A stretch of DNA of 64,000 bases, taken from Streptomyces sp. RB17 (GTDB taxonomy: Bacteria > Actinomycetota > Actinomycetes > Streptomycetales > Streptomycetaceae). The position numbers were made by a program, and so were the translations under genes. The stretch is from positions 1,116,001 through 1,180,000 of the forward strand of contig NZ_WEGL01000002.1 of NCBI RefSeq assembly GCF_009604455.1. Reading direction: 5' to 3'. The number at the start of each line of letters is the position of its first letter. The first letter of the stretch is position 1. Below are positions 1-8,629 of the stretch, one piece after another. The notes under the pieces were generated by a model. The model was not told where the DNA came from. It did not search any database and was given only the letters and a program-made list of their open reading frames with translations.

Positions 1-7
1 CTGGGAG

Positions 8-505
8 ATGCGTCCCGCATCGGCGGCGGACGTCGAGGCGGTGGCCGAGTTGCGGGCCGTGGTGCTCAGAGCGGACCTGGAGCGTCTCGGGCGGTACGAC
101 GAGCACCGTGTGCGGCAGCGGCTGCGGGACGGTTTCGCACCGGACCACACCTGGGTCGTCGAGGTGCGCGGCGTACTGGCCGGATGCGTGGCACTGCGGC
201 CGGAGAACGACGCTCACCGGCTGGAGCATTTCTACCTGGACCCGGGCCTGCAGGGCAGGGGAATCGGATCGGCCGTGCTGCGACTGCTGCTGGAGCGGTG
301 CGACCGCGACGGCACCCGCGTCCGGCTCAACGTACTCCGGGGGAGCCGGGCCCAACAGCTCTACGAGCGGCACGGATTCGGTGTCGAGACGGAGGAGACG
401 GTGGATGTGTTCATGGTCCGCGAGCCGGCCCTCGCCCCTGTGTCCGCACGCTGCGTCGCGAGCGCGGACGACGAACGGCAGTCGCCCCGAGCGAACGCCG
501 TGTGA
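8..505 (+). CDS. GNAT family N-acetyltransferase
   Basis: Probable acetyl-CoA-dependent N-acetyltransferase of 165 aa; the substrate cannot be told. The central part shows the GNAT core: an acidic strand (HFYLDP) leading into the acetyl-CoA pyrophosphate loop (GLQGRGIGS, about residues 80-88), then LNVLRGSRAQQLYERHGF, the usual last helix and strand. The C-terminal 25 residues are unstructured. The ATG lies only 7 nt from the window edge behind GGGAG, so an earlier start outside the window is possible. It converges on the aldo/keto reductase with 8 nt between stop codons. Confidence 0.85.
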   Translation: MRPASAADVEAVAELRAVVLRADLERLGRYDEHRVRQRLRDGFAPDHTWVVEVRGVLAGCVALRPENDAHRLEHFYLDPGLQGRGIGSAVLRLLLERCDRDGTRVRLNVLRGSRAQQLYERHGFGVETEETVDVFMVREPALAPVSARCVASADDERQSPRANAV

Positions 506-513
506 CCCGGTCC

Positions 514-1497
514 TCAGGCGCCCACCGGTGCCCGCTCGTCGAGGAGGCCTGCCGCGACCAGGTCCGCCCACACCTGATCCGGGACGACCGCCTGGAACGC
601 GGAGATGTTGTCCCGTACCTCCTCCGGTGAGCGCATCCCGACCACGATGCCGGCGACCGCCGGATGCAGCAGGGGGAACGCCATCGCGGCCTGGGGGAGA
701 GTCACACCGTGTGCCTCGCAGACGGAAGCGATCTCCCGCGCCCGCCGGAGGATCTCCGGTGCGGCGGGGGCATAGTCGAAGGACGCCCCCTCGGCGGGAC
801 GAGGGGTGGCGAGCAGGCCGGAATTGAAGATCGAGGCGGCCAGGACGGACACCCCGCGTTCGGCGCAGGCCGGCAGCAGGTCGTCGAGCGCGCTGTGGTC
901 CAGCAGCGTGTAACGGCCGGACAGCATCACCACATCGACATCGGTCTCCTCGACCAGTCTGGCCAGCATGCCGGGGTGGTACATGCCCGCCCCGACGGCG
1001 CCCACCACGCCCTGCGCACGCAATTCGGCCAGTGCCGGGTACCCGTCGCGCAGCGCGTCCTCGAAGTGCTCCTCCGCGTCGTGGAGGAACAGCAGATCGA
1101 TGCGGTCCACGCCCATCCGCGCAAGCGAGTCCTCCACACTGCGCAGGACACCGTCGCGCGAGAAGTCCCACACCCGGCGGTGTGTGGCGGGGACATGGAA
1201 AGGCTCGTCCTGCCGCCCGGCCGGCTCCTGTTCCACGAGGAGCCGCCCCACCTTGGTCGAGAGGGTGTACCCGTCCCGGGGCATGCCCATGAGGAAGTCG
1301 CCGGTGCGGCGCTCGGAGTGGCCGATGCCGTAGTGCGGTGAGGTGTCGAAGTAGCGGATGCCGCAACTCCATGCCGCGGCCAGCGTGTTCGCGGCGGTGT
1401 CGTCGTCGAGCGGTGCGAAGAGGCCACCGAGGGGACCGCCGCCGAAACCCAGTTCCGTGACCTCCACCGCGCTGCGCCCCAGCCGGGTCGTTCTCAT
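514..1497 (-). CDS. Aldo/keto reductase (D-threo-aldose/L-fucose dehydrogenase-like)
   Basis: Cytosolic NAD(P)-dependent oxidoreductase of 327 aa with the (alpha/beta)8 aldo/keto reductase fold. The catalytic set is visible: Asp51 and Tyr56 in FDTSPHYG, Lys82 in STKVGR, and the later LLFLHDAEEH strand. The N-terminus MRTTRLGRSAVEVTELGFGG and the GIGHSERRTG loop resemble the D-threo-aldose 1-dehydrogenase subgroup, which oxidises L-fucose and related sugars; the substrate is inference from family resemblance. The ATG has a clear GGGAGGA ribosome binding site about 8 nt upstream. It is monocistronic. Confidence 0.88.
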   Translation of the reverse strand: MRTTRLGRSAVEVTELGFGGGPLGGLFAPLDDDTAANTLAAAWSCGIRYFDTSPHYGIGHSERRTGDFLMGMPRDGYTLSTKVGRLLVEQEPAGRQDEPFHVPATHRRVWDFSRDGVLRSVEDSLARMGVDRIDLLFLHDAEEHFEDALRDGYPALAELRAQGVVGAVGAGMYHPGMLARLVEETDVDVVMLSGRYTLLDHSALDDLLPACAERGVSVLAASIFNSGLLATPRPAEGASFDYAPAAPEILRRAREIASVCEAHGVTLPQAAMAFPLLHPAVAGIVVGMRSPEEVRDNISAFQAVVPDQVWADLVAAGLLDERAPVGA

Positions 1498-1866
1498 CCG
1501 CTCGGTCCTCCCTGGACGGTATCCACATACGACCTGCAGAGTGTCGCTCTGCCGGGCCCGGCGTTCCAGCAGTTTTCCAGCCCGGCGTCGGCATGGCGCC
1601 GCATGAGGACGACGCCGGCCGCCGCGAGTTCCCGCCGACGAGGCCCGCTTCCAGCAGTACCTGCTCGCCCACGGCTACCCCTGGCCCAGCTGGCACCACG
1701 ACCCGGGATGATCGCCCCTGGACCAAGATTTCCGACGGAGTCACTCAGTGGGAGACGACGCCCGTACCTGTCGCGCTTGCGCGGAGGGCGGAGCCCCTCG
1801 CCTCTCGGAGCGGCCTACCGCTACCGGGTCGTTCAGCTCGGTGATCGCGGCCCCTGCGTGTGGTGC
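1498..1866. other. Gene-poor stretch with a possible gene remnant
   Basis: No credible gene fills these 369 bases. The left part holds the upstream region of the aldo/keto reductase. On the plus strand, 1637-1711 reads DEARFQQYLLAHGYPWPSWHHDPG followed by a stop, which looks like the tail of a coding sequence with no upstream part in frame. It may be the last piece of a lost gene; I cannot name the family. Confidence 0.3.
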
Positions 1867-2583
1867 TCACGCTTGCCCGTCGTTGGTGTCCCGGTCGCTG
1901 TGGGCGAGGCGCTCGCTCTGGTGGCCTGGCGCGTCGGCTCCGCAGGGTCGGAAGCGGGCGAGGTACGCCGGGCTTGGGCCGCGGCGCTCGGTCAGGTGGA
2001 GGCCGGTGGCGCCGGCGAGCCGGTGCAGCCGGCCGAAGGGGATCCAGTGCCGGTCGAAGAACTCGCCGATCACCAGCCGTCCGCCTGGTGCCAGTACCCG
2101 TGCCGCCTCGCGCAGTACCCGATCCGGCTCGGGGATCTCGCCGAGCGCGGTCACGGCGTATATGGCGTCGAATGTCCCGTCGGCGTAGGGCAGTTCACGT
2201 GCGTCCGAGCGGGTGGGCGTGATCGTCGCCAGGCCGTCGCGCTCGGCGCGGCGCATCACATGGTCGAGCATCTCCTGCTGGATGTCGAGCACATCGAGCC
2301 GTCCCTCCGGGCCGAGCTGCGGGGCGACGTGCAGCGACTGCAGGCCGGTCCCCGGGCCGATCTCCAGCATCCGCTCCCCCGGTCGCGGCCGCAGTACGGC
2401 GTCCATCCGGCCGGCGGTCAGGAACGGCAACGGCACGTCGAGCAGGCCGCGTTGGGCGTACGGATAGGGCGCTGTGTCGCCCAGCCACCAGGCGGCGGCC
2501 AACGCGGCGCCCGCGCCGGCGGCGACCGCCCAGCGGGTCCGGGCCGGGATCGGGGCGACGGGGGCGGTGGTGATGCGGTGCAT
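1867..2583 (-). CDS. Class I SAM-dependent methyltransferase, membrane-anchored N-terminus
   Basis: Protein of 238 aa. The N-terminus carries one hydrophobic stretch (WAVAAGAGAALAAAWWLG). The methyltransferase fold follows: motif I MLEIGPGTGLQSL, an acidic motif II (RLDVLDIQQEML), ARELPYADGTFDAIYAVTALGEIPEP around motif IV, and VLAPGGRLVIGEF, typical of UbiE/COQ5-like enzymes (Methyltransf_11). The substrate is unknown. The ATG at 2583 is chosen because GGAG lies 6 nt upstream; the longer open frame beyond it overlaps the upstream gene. It lies 53 nt after the small membrane protein gene and probably shares its transcript. Confidence 0.85.
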   Translation of the reverse strand: MHRITTAPVAPIPARTRWAVAAGAGAALAAAWWLGDTAPYPYAQRGLLDVPLPFLTAGRMDAVLRPRPGERMLEIGPGTGLQSLHVAPQLGPEGRLDVLDIQQEMLDHVMRRAERDGLATITPTRSDARELPYADGTFDAIYAVTALGEIPEPDRVLREAARVLAPGGRLVIGEFFDRHWIPFGRLHRLAGATGLHLTERRGPSPAYLARFRPCGADAPGHQSERLAHSDRDTNDGQA

Positions 2584-2636
2584 GGTGTTCTCCGGTGGAT
2601 CGATTCGGACCGTGGTACGTAGTCGGGCGGTCGGCG

Positions 2637-3116
2637 TCACGCGGTCCGGCTCAGCGTCCGCAGCGCCAGCCGGCCGCACAGCGCGGCGAGCGGCAGCTCG
2701 GCGCCGAGCGCCATGGCGACCGCGGTGGCGAAGTCGCCGCCCGGGGCCGCGGTCGTGGTGTCGAACCAGGCGTCCACCACAAGCAGCGTCGCGGTCGCGG
2801 CGGCTGCCAGGGCGTGCCGCCGGTCGCCGCGGGCGGCGAGGAGGCCGGTGGCGATCAGGCCGAGCGCCTCCAGCGCGTCGAGCCCGACCCAGGCGACCGG
2901 CCAGTGCGCCGCGGTCGCGGTGGCCGGCAGGCCGGTGGCCAGCACGCACAGCCACGGCAGCAGGGCGAGCCCGCAGGCGACCAGCAGCCACCCGGCCCGC
3001 CGCATGCCCCGCGCCGGGCGCGGCTCCTCCGCCTCTTCGTGGAGCGGGATGACCTCGGCGCGGTCGAAGCCCTCGGCACCGGCCACTTCCTCATCGCACA
3101 AGGCCAGTTGACGCAT
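2637..3116 (-). CDS. Hypothetical integral membrane protein
   Basis: Protein of 159 aa with an acidic N-terminus (MRQLALCDEEVAGAEGFDRAEV) and about four transmembrane segments: WLLVACGLALLPWLCVLATGL, the ALEALGLIATGLL region, ALAAAATATLLVVDAWF, and a C-terminal hydrophobic run. The pattern is common in small Streptomyces membrane proteins of unknown role. The ATG at 3116 is preferred over an upstream GTG because GGGGAAG sits about 6 nt before it. The methyltransferase follows after 53 nt on the same strand. Confidence 0.7.
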   Translation of the reverse strand: MRQLALCDEEVAGAEGFDRAEVIPLHEEAEEPRPARGMRRAGWLLVACGLALLPWLCVLATGLPATATAAHWPVAWVGLDALEALGLIATGLLAARGDRRHALAAAATATLLVVDAWFDTTTAAPGGDFATAVAMALGAELPLAALCGRLALRTLSRTA

Positions 3117-3287
3117 CGTCTTCCCCCGCTCCCCGCCGGCTCTCCCCTTCACGTGCTCCACCCTCCGCCGCACACCAGGGCGCCGTCAGTCACGCAGGAT
3201 TCCGACCCGGGGTGGAGACAAGTGCACCCCCGAACCGGGCGGGAGCGTCATGGCACGGGGATGGCCTGCGGCTTTACCGTATGACGC

Positions 3288-4559
3288 ATGCAACTCACGA
3301 CGTGGCTGCAGCTGGTGCTGGGCCGGCCGTTCCGCAGGGCGGGACACCGGACCGCGCTCGTCGCCGCCGGCCTGCCGCTCCACCTCGCCGTGGTGCCACT
3401 GTGGCTCTGGCTGCTCGGCACGATGGCGGCGTTGGTGCGCGCGCCCGGCGCGGTGGCCGTGACTCCGCTGCCCGTGCTGCTCACGCTCGTGGTGACACCC
3501 CTGCTGACCGTCGGGCAGCGGCGGCGCTACCGGGCGCTCGTCGGCAAGGACCTCCCGCGCCCCGCCGTACCCGGGCCGGGACGCAACTGGAAGTCGGCGG
3601 TGCGCCGGCTGACCGGCCGGGCCTTGTGGCGGCAGGTCTGCTACCACGCCGTGGCGGGTCCGCTGCTCGCCGTCCTGGACCTCGCCGTCCTCGCCGTCTG
3701 GGCCGCCGCTCTCGTGGCCGCCTCCATCTACGTGTGGATCTGGGCGCTGCCCCCGCAGTGGCGGGTCACCGACCTCGGGTACACCACGCAGGCCGCGTAC
3801 ATCACCGCCGGCGGCCTCGCCCTGCTGTTCCTCGGGCCCCGGCTGACCGGCGCTCTGGTGCGGCTGGAGGCCCGGGCGGCCGAGGTCCTGCTCGGCCCCA
3901 GCCGCACGGAGAAGCTGGCCCGCCGGGTCGCCGACCTCGCCGAGAGCCGGGCCGGCGTGCTCGACGCCGCCGACGCCGAGCGGCGGCGGATCGAGCGCGA
4001 CCTGCACGACGGCGCACAGCAGCGCCTCGTCTCACTCGCCGTCAACCTGGGCCTGGCCAGGTCCACCCTCGGCGACCTGCCGGAGGACGCCCGCAAGGTG
4101 ATCGACGAGGCGCACCGCGAGGCGAAGGAGGCGATCGCCGAGCTGAACAACCTGGTGCGCGGCCTGCATCCGGCCGTCCTTGAGGACCGCGGCCTCGACG
4201 CCGCGCTGTCCGGGGTCGCCGCCCGCCTCCCGATCCCGGTGCGCGTGGCGGTGGACCTGCCGCAGCGCCCCTCACCCACGGTCGAGGCCGTCGCGTACTT
4301 CGTGATCTCCGAAGCCCTGACGAACGTGGTCAAACACGCCCAGGCGACCCGGGCGGACGTGACCGTGGAGCGGATCGGGGAGACACTGCTGGTGGTCGTC
4401 GCGGACGACGGAGCGGGCGGCGCGGATCTCGCGGCGGCCGGCGGCACCGGGCTCGCCGGGCTCGCCAAGCGCGTCGCGTCCGTCGACGGCACGTTCTCCT
4501 GCCGCAGCCCCGCCGGGGGCCCGACCCTCATCACCGTGGAGCTGCCGTGCGCGCCGTGA
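3288..4559 (+). CDS. Two-component sensor histidine kinase (NarL/DesK-type)
   Basis: Membrane sensor kinase of 423 aa. Residues 1-190 hold several transmembrane segments. A HisKA_3 dimerisation domain follows with phospho-acceptor His240 in ERDLHDGAQQR, then a HATPase_c domain with the N box (ISEALTNVVKHAQA) and the G box (DDGAGGADL). The signal is unknown. The start has no Shine-Dalgarno; TACCGT at 3275-3280 lies 7 nt before the ATG, as in a leaderless transcript. The 3' end overlaps the response regulator start by 13 nt, so the two are translationally coupled partners. Confidence 0.92.
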   Translation: MQLTTWLQLVLGRPFRRAGHRTALVAAGLPLHLAVVPLWLWLLGTMAALVRAPGAVAVTPLPVLLTLVVTPLLTVGQRRRYRALVGKDLPRPAVPGPGRNWKSAVRRLTGRALWRQVCYHAVAGPLLAVLDLAVLAVWAAALVAASIYVWIWALPPQWRVTDLGYTTQAAYITAGGLALLFLGPRLTGALVRLEARAAEVLLGPSRTEKLARRVADLAESRAGVLDAADAERRRIERDLHDGAQQRLVSLAVNLGLARSTLGDLPEDARKVIDEAHREAKEAIAELNNLVRGLHPAVLEDRGLDAALSGVAARLPIPVRVAVDLPQRPSPTVEAVAYFVISEALTNVVKHAQATRADVTVERIGETLLVVVADDGAGGADLAAAGGTGLAGLAKRVASVDGTFSCRSPAGGPTLITVELPCAP

Positions 4560-5197
4560 TCGCCGAGGATTCCCTCTTGCTGCGCATCGGCGTGGTCAAG
4601 GTGCTGGAGGCGGCCGGCTTCGAGATGTGCGCGCAGGTCGCCGACGCAGAAGGGCTGCTGGCGGCCGTCGAGGAGCACCGGCCCGACATCGCCGTGGTCG
4701 ACGTGCGCATGCCGCCCGGCTTCACCGACGAGGGAGTACGCGCCGCGCTGGTGATCCGCCGCCAGTACCCGCGTACCGCCGTGCTCCTGCTGTCGCAGTA
4801 CGTGGAGGAGCGGTACGCGGCCGATCTGCTCGCCGCCAACACCTCGGGCGTCGGCTATCTGCTCAAGCAACGCGTCGCCGACGTCGAGGAGTTCGCCGAG
4901 GCGGTACGCCGGGTGGCGGCCGGCGGCACCGCGCTCGACCCGCAGGTCGTCGCGCAGCTGCTGGTGCGCCGGCACAGCGATCCACTCGACCGGCTGACGC
5001 CGCGCGAGCGGGAGGTGCTGGAGCTGATGGCGGGCGGCCGGTCCAACTCCGGCATCGCCGCCGAGCTGGTGGTGAGCGAGAGCGCGGTCGCCAAGCACAT
5101 CAACAGCATCTTCACCAAGCTCGACCTGCCCAAGGCCGACGCCGACCACCGCCGCGTCCTGGCGGTGCTGCGCTTCCTGGGCGTTGCGACCGCATAG
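4547..5197 (+). CDS. LuxR/NarL-family response regulator
   Basis: DNA-binding response regulator of 216 aa, partner of the overlapping histidine kinase. The receiver domain has the acidic pocket Glu7-Asp8, phospho-acceptor Asp52 in VVDVRMPP, and a conserved Lys in YLLKQRV. The C-terminal LuxR HTH begins at LTPREREVLELMAGGRSNSGIAAEL and runs through AVAKHINSIFTKL. The GTG start lies inside the kinase gene. Its stop codon is directly followed by an integrase remnant on the opposite strand, so its original downstream neighbour has probably been lost. Confidence 0.92.
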   Translation: MRAVIAEDSLLLRIGVVKVLEAAGFEMCAQVADAEGLLAAVEEHRPDIAVVDVRMPPGFTDEGVRAALVIRRQYPRTAVLLLSQYVEERYAADLLAANTSGVGYLLKQRVADVEEFAEAVRRVAAGGTALDPQVVAQLLVRRHSDPLDRLTPREREVLELMAGGRSNSGIAAELVVSESAVAKHINSIFTKLDLPKADADHRRVLAVLRFLGVATA

Positions 5198-5980
5198 TGC
5201 GCGATCCTTCCAGTTGGAGGGCACCATGGAGGCCATCAGCTGGGTGAGGGGAACGAAGGTGTCGCCGGTGCCTAGCTCTCTGGGGGTTGGCCCAGCCGGC
5301 GTCGGCGTATCCGCGAGACGTTCGGTGAGCGCGGTGATTGCCTCGCGGTCGCCTTCGAGGGCTTCGCGTTCGTCGTCGGTCAGGTCGAGTCGTTCGAGCA
5401 TCTGGTCGATGCCGTTCTTGACAGCCAGGAGCTGGCCCTGCGAGGACTGCTTGGGGACGTAGAACGGGCAGGGTGCGCAGGTCGGCCGGTGCAGGCACTT
5501 GGCGAAGAAGTCGTAGCTGCAGTAGCTCTCGCCCAGGTCGTAGTACTTCCAGGGCTGTTCACCGCTGGCGGCGGCTCCGGTGAGGATGGACTCGCGATCG
5601 ACGAGGACCTGAATGGTGCGGACGTTGCGGGCGAAGTAGTCCGCTTTCCTGTAGGCCGCGGTGGGGGTGCGCTGCAGGATCGCCGCGTAGTAGCGGGTGC
5701 CGGCAGGGTGTTTGTGGCCGAGCCATTGCTGCAGGTCGTTGAGGGTGAGCGGGTCGCGTGCGTTGAGGAGTTGGGTGGCGATAGTGGCGCGGGCGCGGTG
5801 ACTGGTCAGGGCGCCGCGGGAGTCGCTCTGCGGGACGCCGGACTTGCGGCATAGGGCGGGGAGGATGTTGTGGTCGAGGTAGTCCTTGCCGACGAGCTGG
5901 CCCCGGTGGCGGAACAGGTGCTGCCGTTTCTGGCCGGTCTTGCGGTCGGCCAGGTCGGGCTGAGGCGGCCGGATGAGTTT
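5198..5980 (-). pseudogene. Tyrosine-type integrase, truncated at both ends
   Basis: The minus strand encodes the C-terminal half of a tyrosine recombinase. Box II is seen as TSHRARATIATQLL and the nucleophile region as WLGHKHPAGTRYYA. A cysteine/histidine cluster follows (CSYDFFAKCLHRPTCAPCPF, then YVPK), a zinc-finger-like tail found in a Gram-positive integrase group. The N-terminal DNA-binding half is missing: homology-like sequence begins near WKLIRPPQPDLADR. No proper stop exists; the frame runs on into the response regulator gene. It is a dead remnant of a past integration. The 185 nt between it and the next gene hold no clear gene. Confidence 0.75.
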
Positions 5981-6164
5981 CCAGGACCGCCGCCGGCGAG
6001 AGCACCGTACGCGCGGGGTCGGTGGGCCGCGTGATGCCCGGGGCCGGACCGATGTCGAGCACCTCGGTCGATGCGATCGGGTACGGGCCGAGGGAGGGGG
6101 GAAGCCGAAACCCAGCTGCCGTCGGCCATGGCCGGTCCACAGCTTGTTCGTCCGCCGGGCGCCG

Positions 6165-6980
6165 TCACAGGAGGGTCTCCTCGGGTGGTGAGGCGGCTGC
6201 GTCCAGGATGCGTGCGCGGAGTCGGCCCTTGTCCTGGGACGCCGTTTCCGGGACGGTCGCGTTCCATACCCGGGCCATCCTGTCCACCGTGTCGGCGAAC
6301 GCCTGGCGCAGCCGGCCGCGGAACAGCAGGAGGCCGACCGCGGCGACGGGGCGGAGGAGGGAGCGGCCGCGGAGCGACAGGACGAGCCGTACCTCCCAGC
6401 GGCCGTCGCCGTGGGGCCGGGGCACCGCCCACAGCGTGGCCCCGGCCAGTCGGTGCTCCAGCCGCGCCTCGAACGGCGTGCCGTTGCACCGCCGTCCCGC
6501 GGCCGCCTCCCACCACGCCCGCAGATCGACACGGGCATCGCCTTGGGCCCGCCGCAGAGACGCCCAGCGGCCGACGGCCGCCATGGATCCGTGGAGTTCG
6601 GCGGCGACAGGGCGGGCGCTCGTGTGGAGCGTGCCCGCCAGGACCGTGACCGTACCTTCGTCTCCGAGGACGTGTTCCAGCCGTACCGCCCGGTCGCCAC
6701 CCGACCGCCGTTCGACGATCCGCAGCCGGTCCGGTTCCTGGCGCCGCTCGTCCTCGGGCTCGACCTCGTACACCGCGCCCGGCGCGAGATGTTCGCCCTT
6801 CACCAGCCGCACACCGGGTATCGCCCGACCGTCGGGAAGCAGCACCCGCCCCTCCTCGGCACGGATCCCGCGCAGCACGTCGAGGAGCACGACGGCTGCC
6901 TGCTCGAACCAGGGACGGGGCACGGACGCGACGATCACCGAGTGGCTGATGCGGCTCATCGGTACACGATGGCTCCGCAC
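6165..6980 (-). CDS. Hypothetical protein, possibly SRPBCC/polyketide-cyclase-like
   Basis: Protein of 271 aa that I cannot assign firmly. It has no signal peptide. The stretch SRISHSVIVASVPRPWFEQAA at the start, the mixed strands in the middle, and a C-terminal segment (FRGRLRQAFADTVDRMARVW) are compatible with an SRPBCC-type hydrophobic-pocket protein; this is a weak structural guess. The GTG at 6980 or the ATG at 6959 could be the start, and neither has a strong ribosome binding site. It is divergent from the ketosynthase gene, which might hint at a lipid-related role. Confidence 0.55.
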   Translation of the reverse strand: MRSHRVPMSRISHSVIVASVPRPWFEQAAVVLLDVLRGIRAEEGRVLLPDGRAIPGVRLVKGEHLAPGAVYEVEPEDERRQEPDRLRIVERRSGGDRAVRLEHVLGDEGTVTVLAGTLHTSARPVAAELHGSMAAVGRWASLRRAQGDARVDLRAWWEAAAGRRCNGTPFEARLEHRLAGATLWAVPRPHGDGRWEVRLVLSLRGRSLLRPVAAVGLLLFRGRLRQAFADTVDRMARVWNATVPETASQDKGRLRARILDAAASPPEETLL

Positions 6981-7255
6981 CCCGGCGTACCGGTAGGGGT
7001 GTGCCGTCGGCGCGTTCCGTGCCGCGCCCAGGACGAACCGATCCGCAGCCTGGAGCCGTAACCCCTCGCGGAACTCCTGCCGTTCGGCGGTCGACCCGCC
7101 CCCACGAGTTCACCCTCGTTGTTTGTTGGAACAGGACAATCTCTCGCCCTCGAATCAGTCGGCTCCTACCCTGATATCCCTCCTGGGCGCTGACATGATC
7201 GCCATGAGGGCAAGTGAGGCGCTCTGTAGCATCTACACAATTCAAGGAGGCTCGT

Positions 7256-8470
7256 GTGACCCGTAACGGTCGTGTGCTGGTGACGGGCGTCGGTGCGATG
7301 ACGCCACTGGGAGCCGATGCGCCGTCGTCGTGGTCGGGGCTGCTGGACGGTAGGTCGGGAGTCCGTTTCCTGGAGGAGGAGTGGGCCGCGGACCTGCCCG
7401 TGCATGTCGCGGCCGGGCTCACGGTGGACCCTGCCTCCCTGCTTCCGAGGGCCGAGGCCAGGAAGCTGGACCGCGGTGAGCAGATCGCCGTCCTCAGTGC
7501 GCGCGAAGCCTGGCAGGACGCCGGTGCTCCGCAGGTCGAGCCGGAACGATTCGCCGTCGTCATCGGTACGGGGACCGGTGGTGTCCTCACCACGCTGGGG
7601 CAGGACGACGTCTTCGAACGCGCCGGGATTCGCCGGCTGTCGCCGTTCGCGGTCCCCATGCTGATGCCCAACGGGGCGGCTGCCTGGGTGAGCATGGACC
7701 TGGGTGCGAAGGGAGGCGCCAGGACTCCGGTGAGTGCCTGTGCGTCCGGGGCCGAGGCCCTCGCCCTGGGGCAGGATCTGATCCGCAGTGGGCGGGCGGA
7801 CATGGTCGTCGCAGGCGGGGTGGAGGCATGCCTGCACCCCTTCACCATCGCGGCATTCGCCCAGATGAAGGCCCTGTCGACGCGGTCCGTGGACCCAGAG
7901 ACCGTGTCCCGTCCGTTCGACGTCAAGCGGTCCGGGTTCGTCATGGGCGAGGGCGCGGGGATGATGGTGCTCGAACGCGCCGAGTTCGCCCGGGCCCGTG
8001 GAGCACGTGCCTACGGCACGCTGGCCGGAAGTGCCGTGAGTTCGAGCGCGAACCACATCACGGCCTCCGACGCGCAAGGCCAGGCCTTCGCCATGGAACT
8101 GGCGCTGCGCGACGCCGGCCTGGCCCCGGCGGACATCGGGGTCGTGCACGCCCACGCCACCTCGACGGAGTCCGGTGACCTGGCGGAGGCCGAGGCGATC
8201 GGCCGAGTGATCGGCAGCCATGCCGCGGTCACGGCGACGAAGTCGATGACAGGTCACATGATGGGCGCGTCCGGAACGGTTGGCGCCATGGCCGCTCTGT
8301 TCGCGCTCCGGGACGGCACGGTGCCGGCCACGCGCAACCTCGACGAACTCGATCCGCGCGTGGAACTGGACGTGGTGCGCGGTGAGCGGCGCACCGGGCA
8401 GTGGTCTGCTGCGCTGGCGAACTCGTTCGGGTTCGGCGGACACAACGTCAGTCTCGTCTTCACCAAGTGA
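7256..8470 (+). CDS. Beta-ketoacyl-ACP synthase, KAS II (FabF) type
   Basis: Condensing enzyme of 404 aa that would elongate an acyl chain by decarboxylative Claisen condensation with malonyl-ACP. The Cys-His-His triad is complete: Cys162 in SACASG, His300 in HATST, His334 in GHMMGASG, with Lys329 in ATKSMTGH; GFGGHN closes the protein. The GTG start follows a perfect AAGGAGG (7244-7250). It stands alone without FabD, ACP or KR genes, so a secondary role in lipid or specialised metabolism is likelier than housekeeping fatty acid synthesis; that is inference. Confidence 0.92.
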   Translation: MTRNGRVLVTGVGAMTPLGADAPSSWSGLLDGRSGVRFLEEEWAADLPVHVAAGLTVDPASLLPRAEARKLDRGEQIAVLSAREAWQDAGAPQVEPERFAVVIGTGTGGVLTTLGQDDVFERAGIRRLSPFAVPMLMPNGAAAWVSMDLGAKGGARTPVSACASGAEALALGQDLIRSGRADMVVAGGVEACLHPFTIAAFAQMKALSTRSVDPETVSRPFDVKRSGFVMGEGAGMMVLERAEFARARGARAYGTLAGSAVSSSANHITASDAQGQAFAMELALRDAGLAPADIGVVHAHATSTESGDLAEAEAIGRVIGSHAAVTATKSMTGHMMGASGTVGAMAALFALRDGTVPATRNLDELDPRVELDVVRGERRTGQWSAALANSFGFGGHNVSLVFTK

Positions 8471-8629
8471 CGGCGAGACAGTGCTGTGGCCGGCGAGCGA
8501 GCTGATCTTGCCGCCTACAGGTAAGCGCTCGCCGCCCGGATCGACCGAGACACCGCGGCTCTACCCACCCGGGGCCATGGCACATGAGCACGCACGGCTC
8601 GTGTGCCGGGGTGCCGTCCAGGCTCCGCG

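Noticed and set aside
3728..6700. A 990-residue open frame on the minus strand
   Set aside because: It is antisense to the kinase and response regulator genes and has Arg/Ser/Pro-rich composition there. Only the part at 5198-5980 resembles a real protein (integrase).
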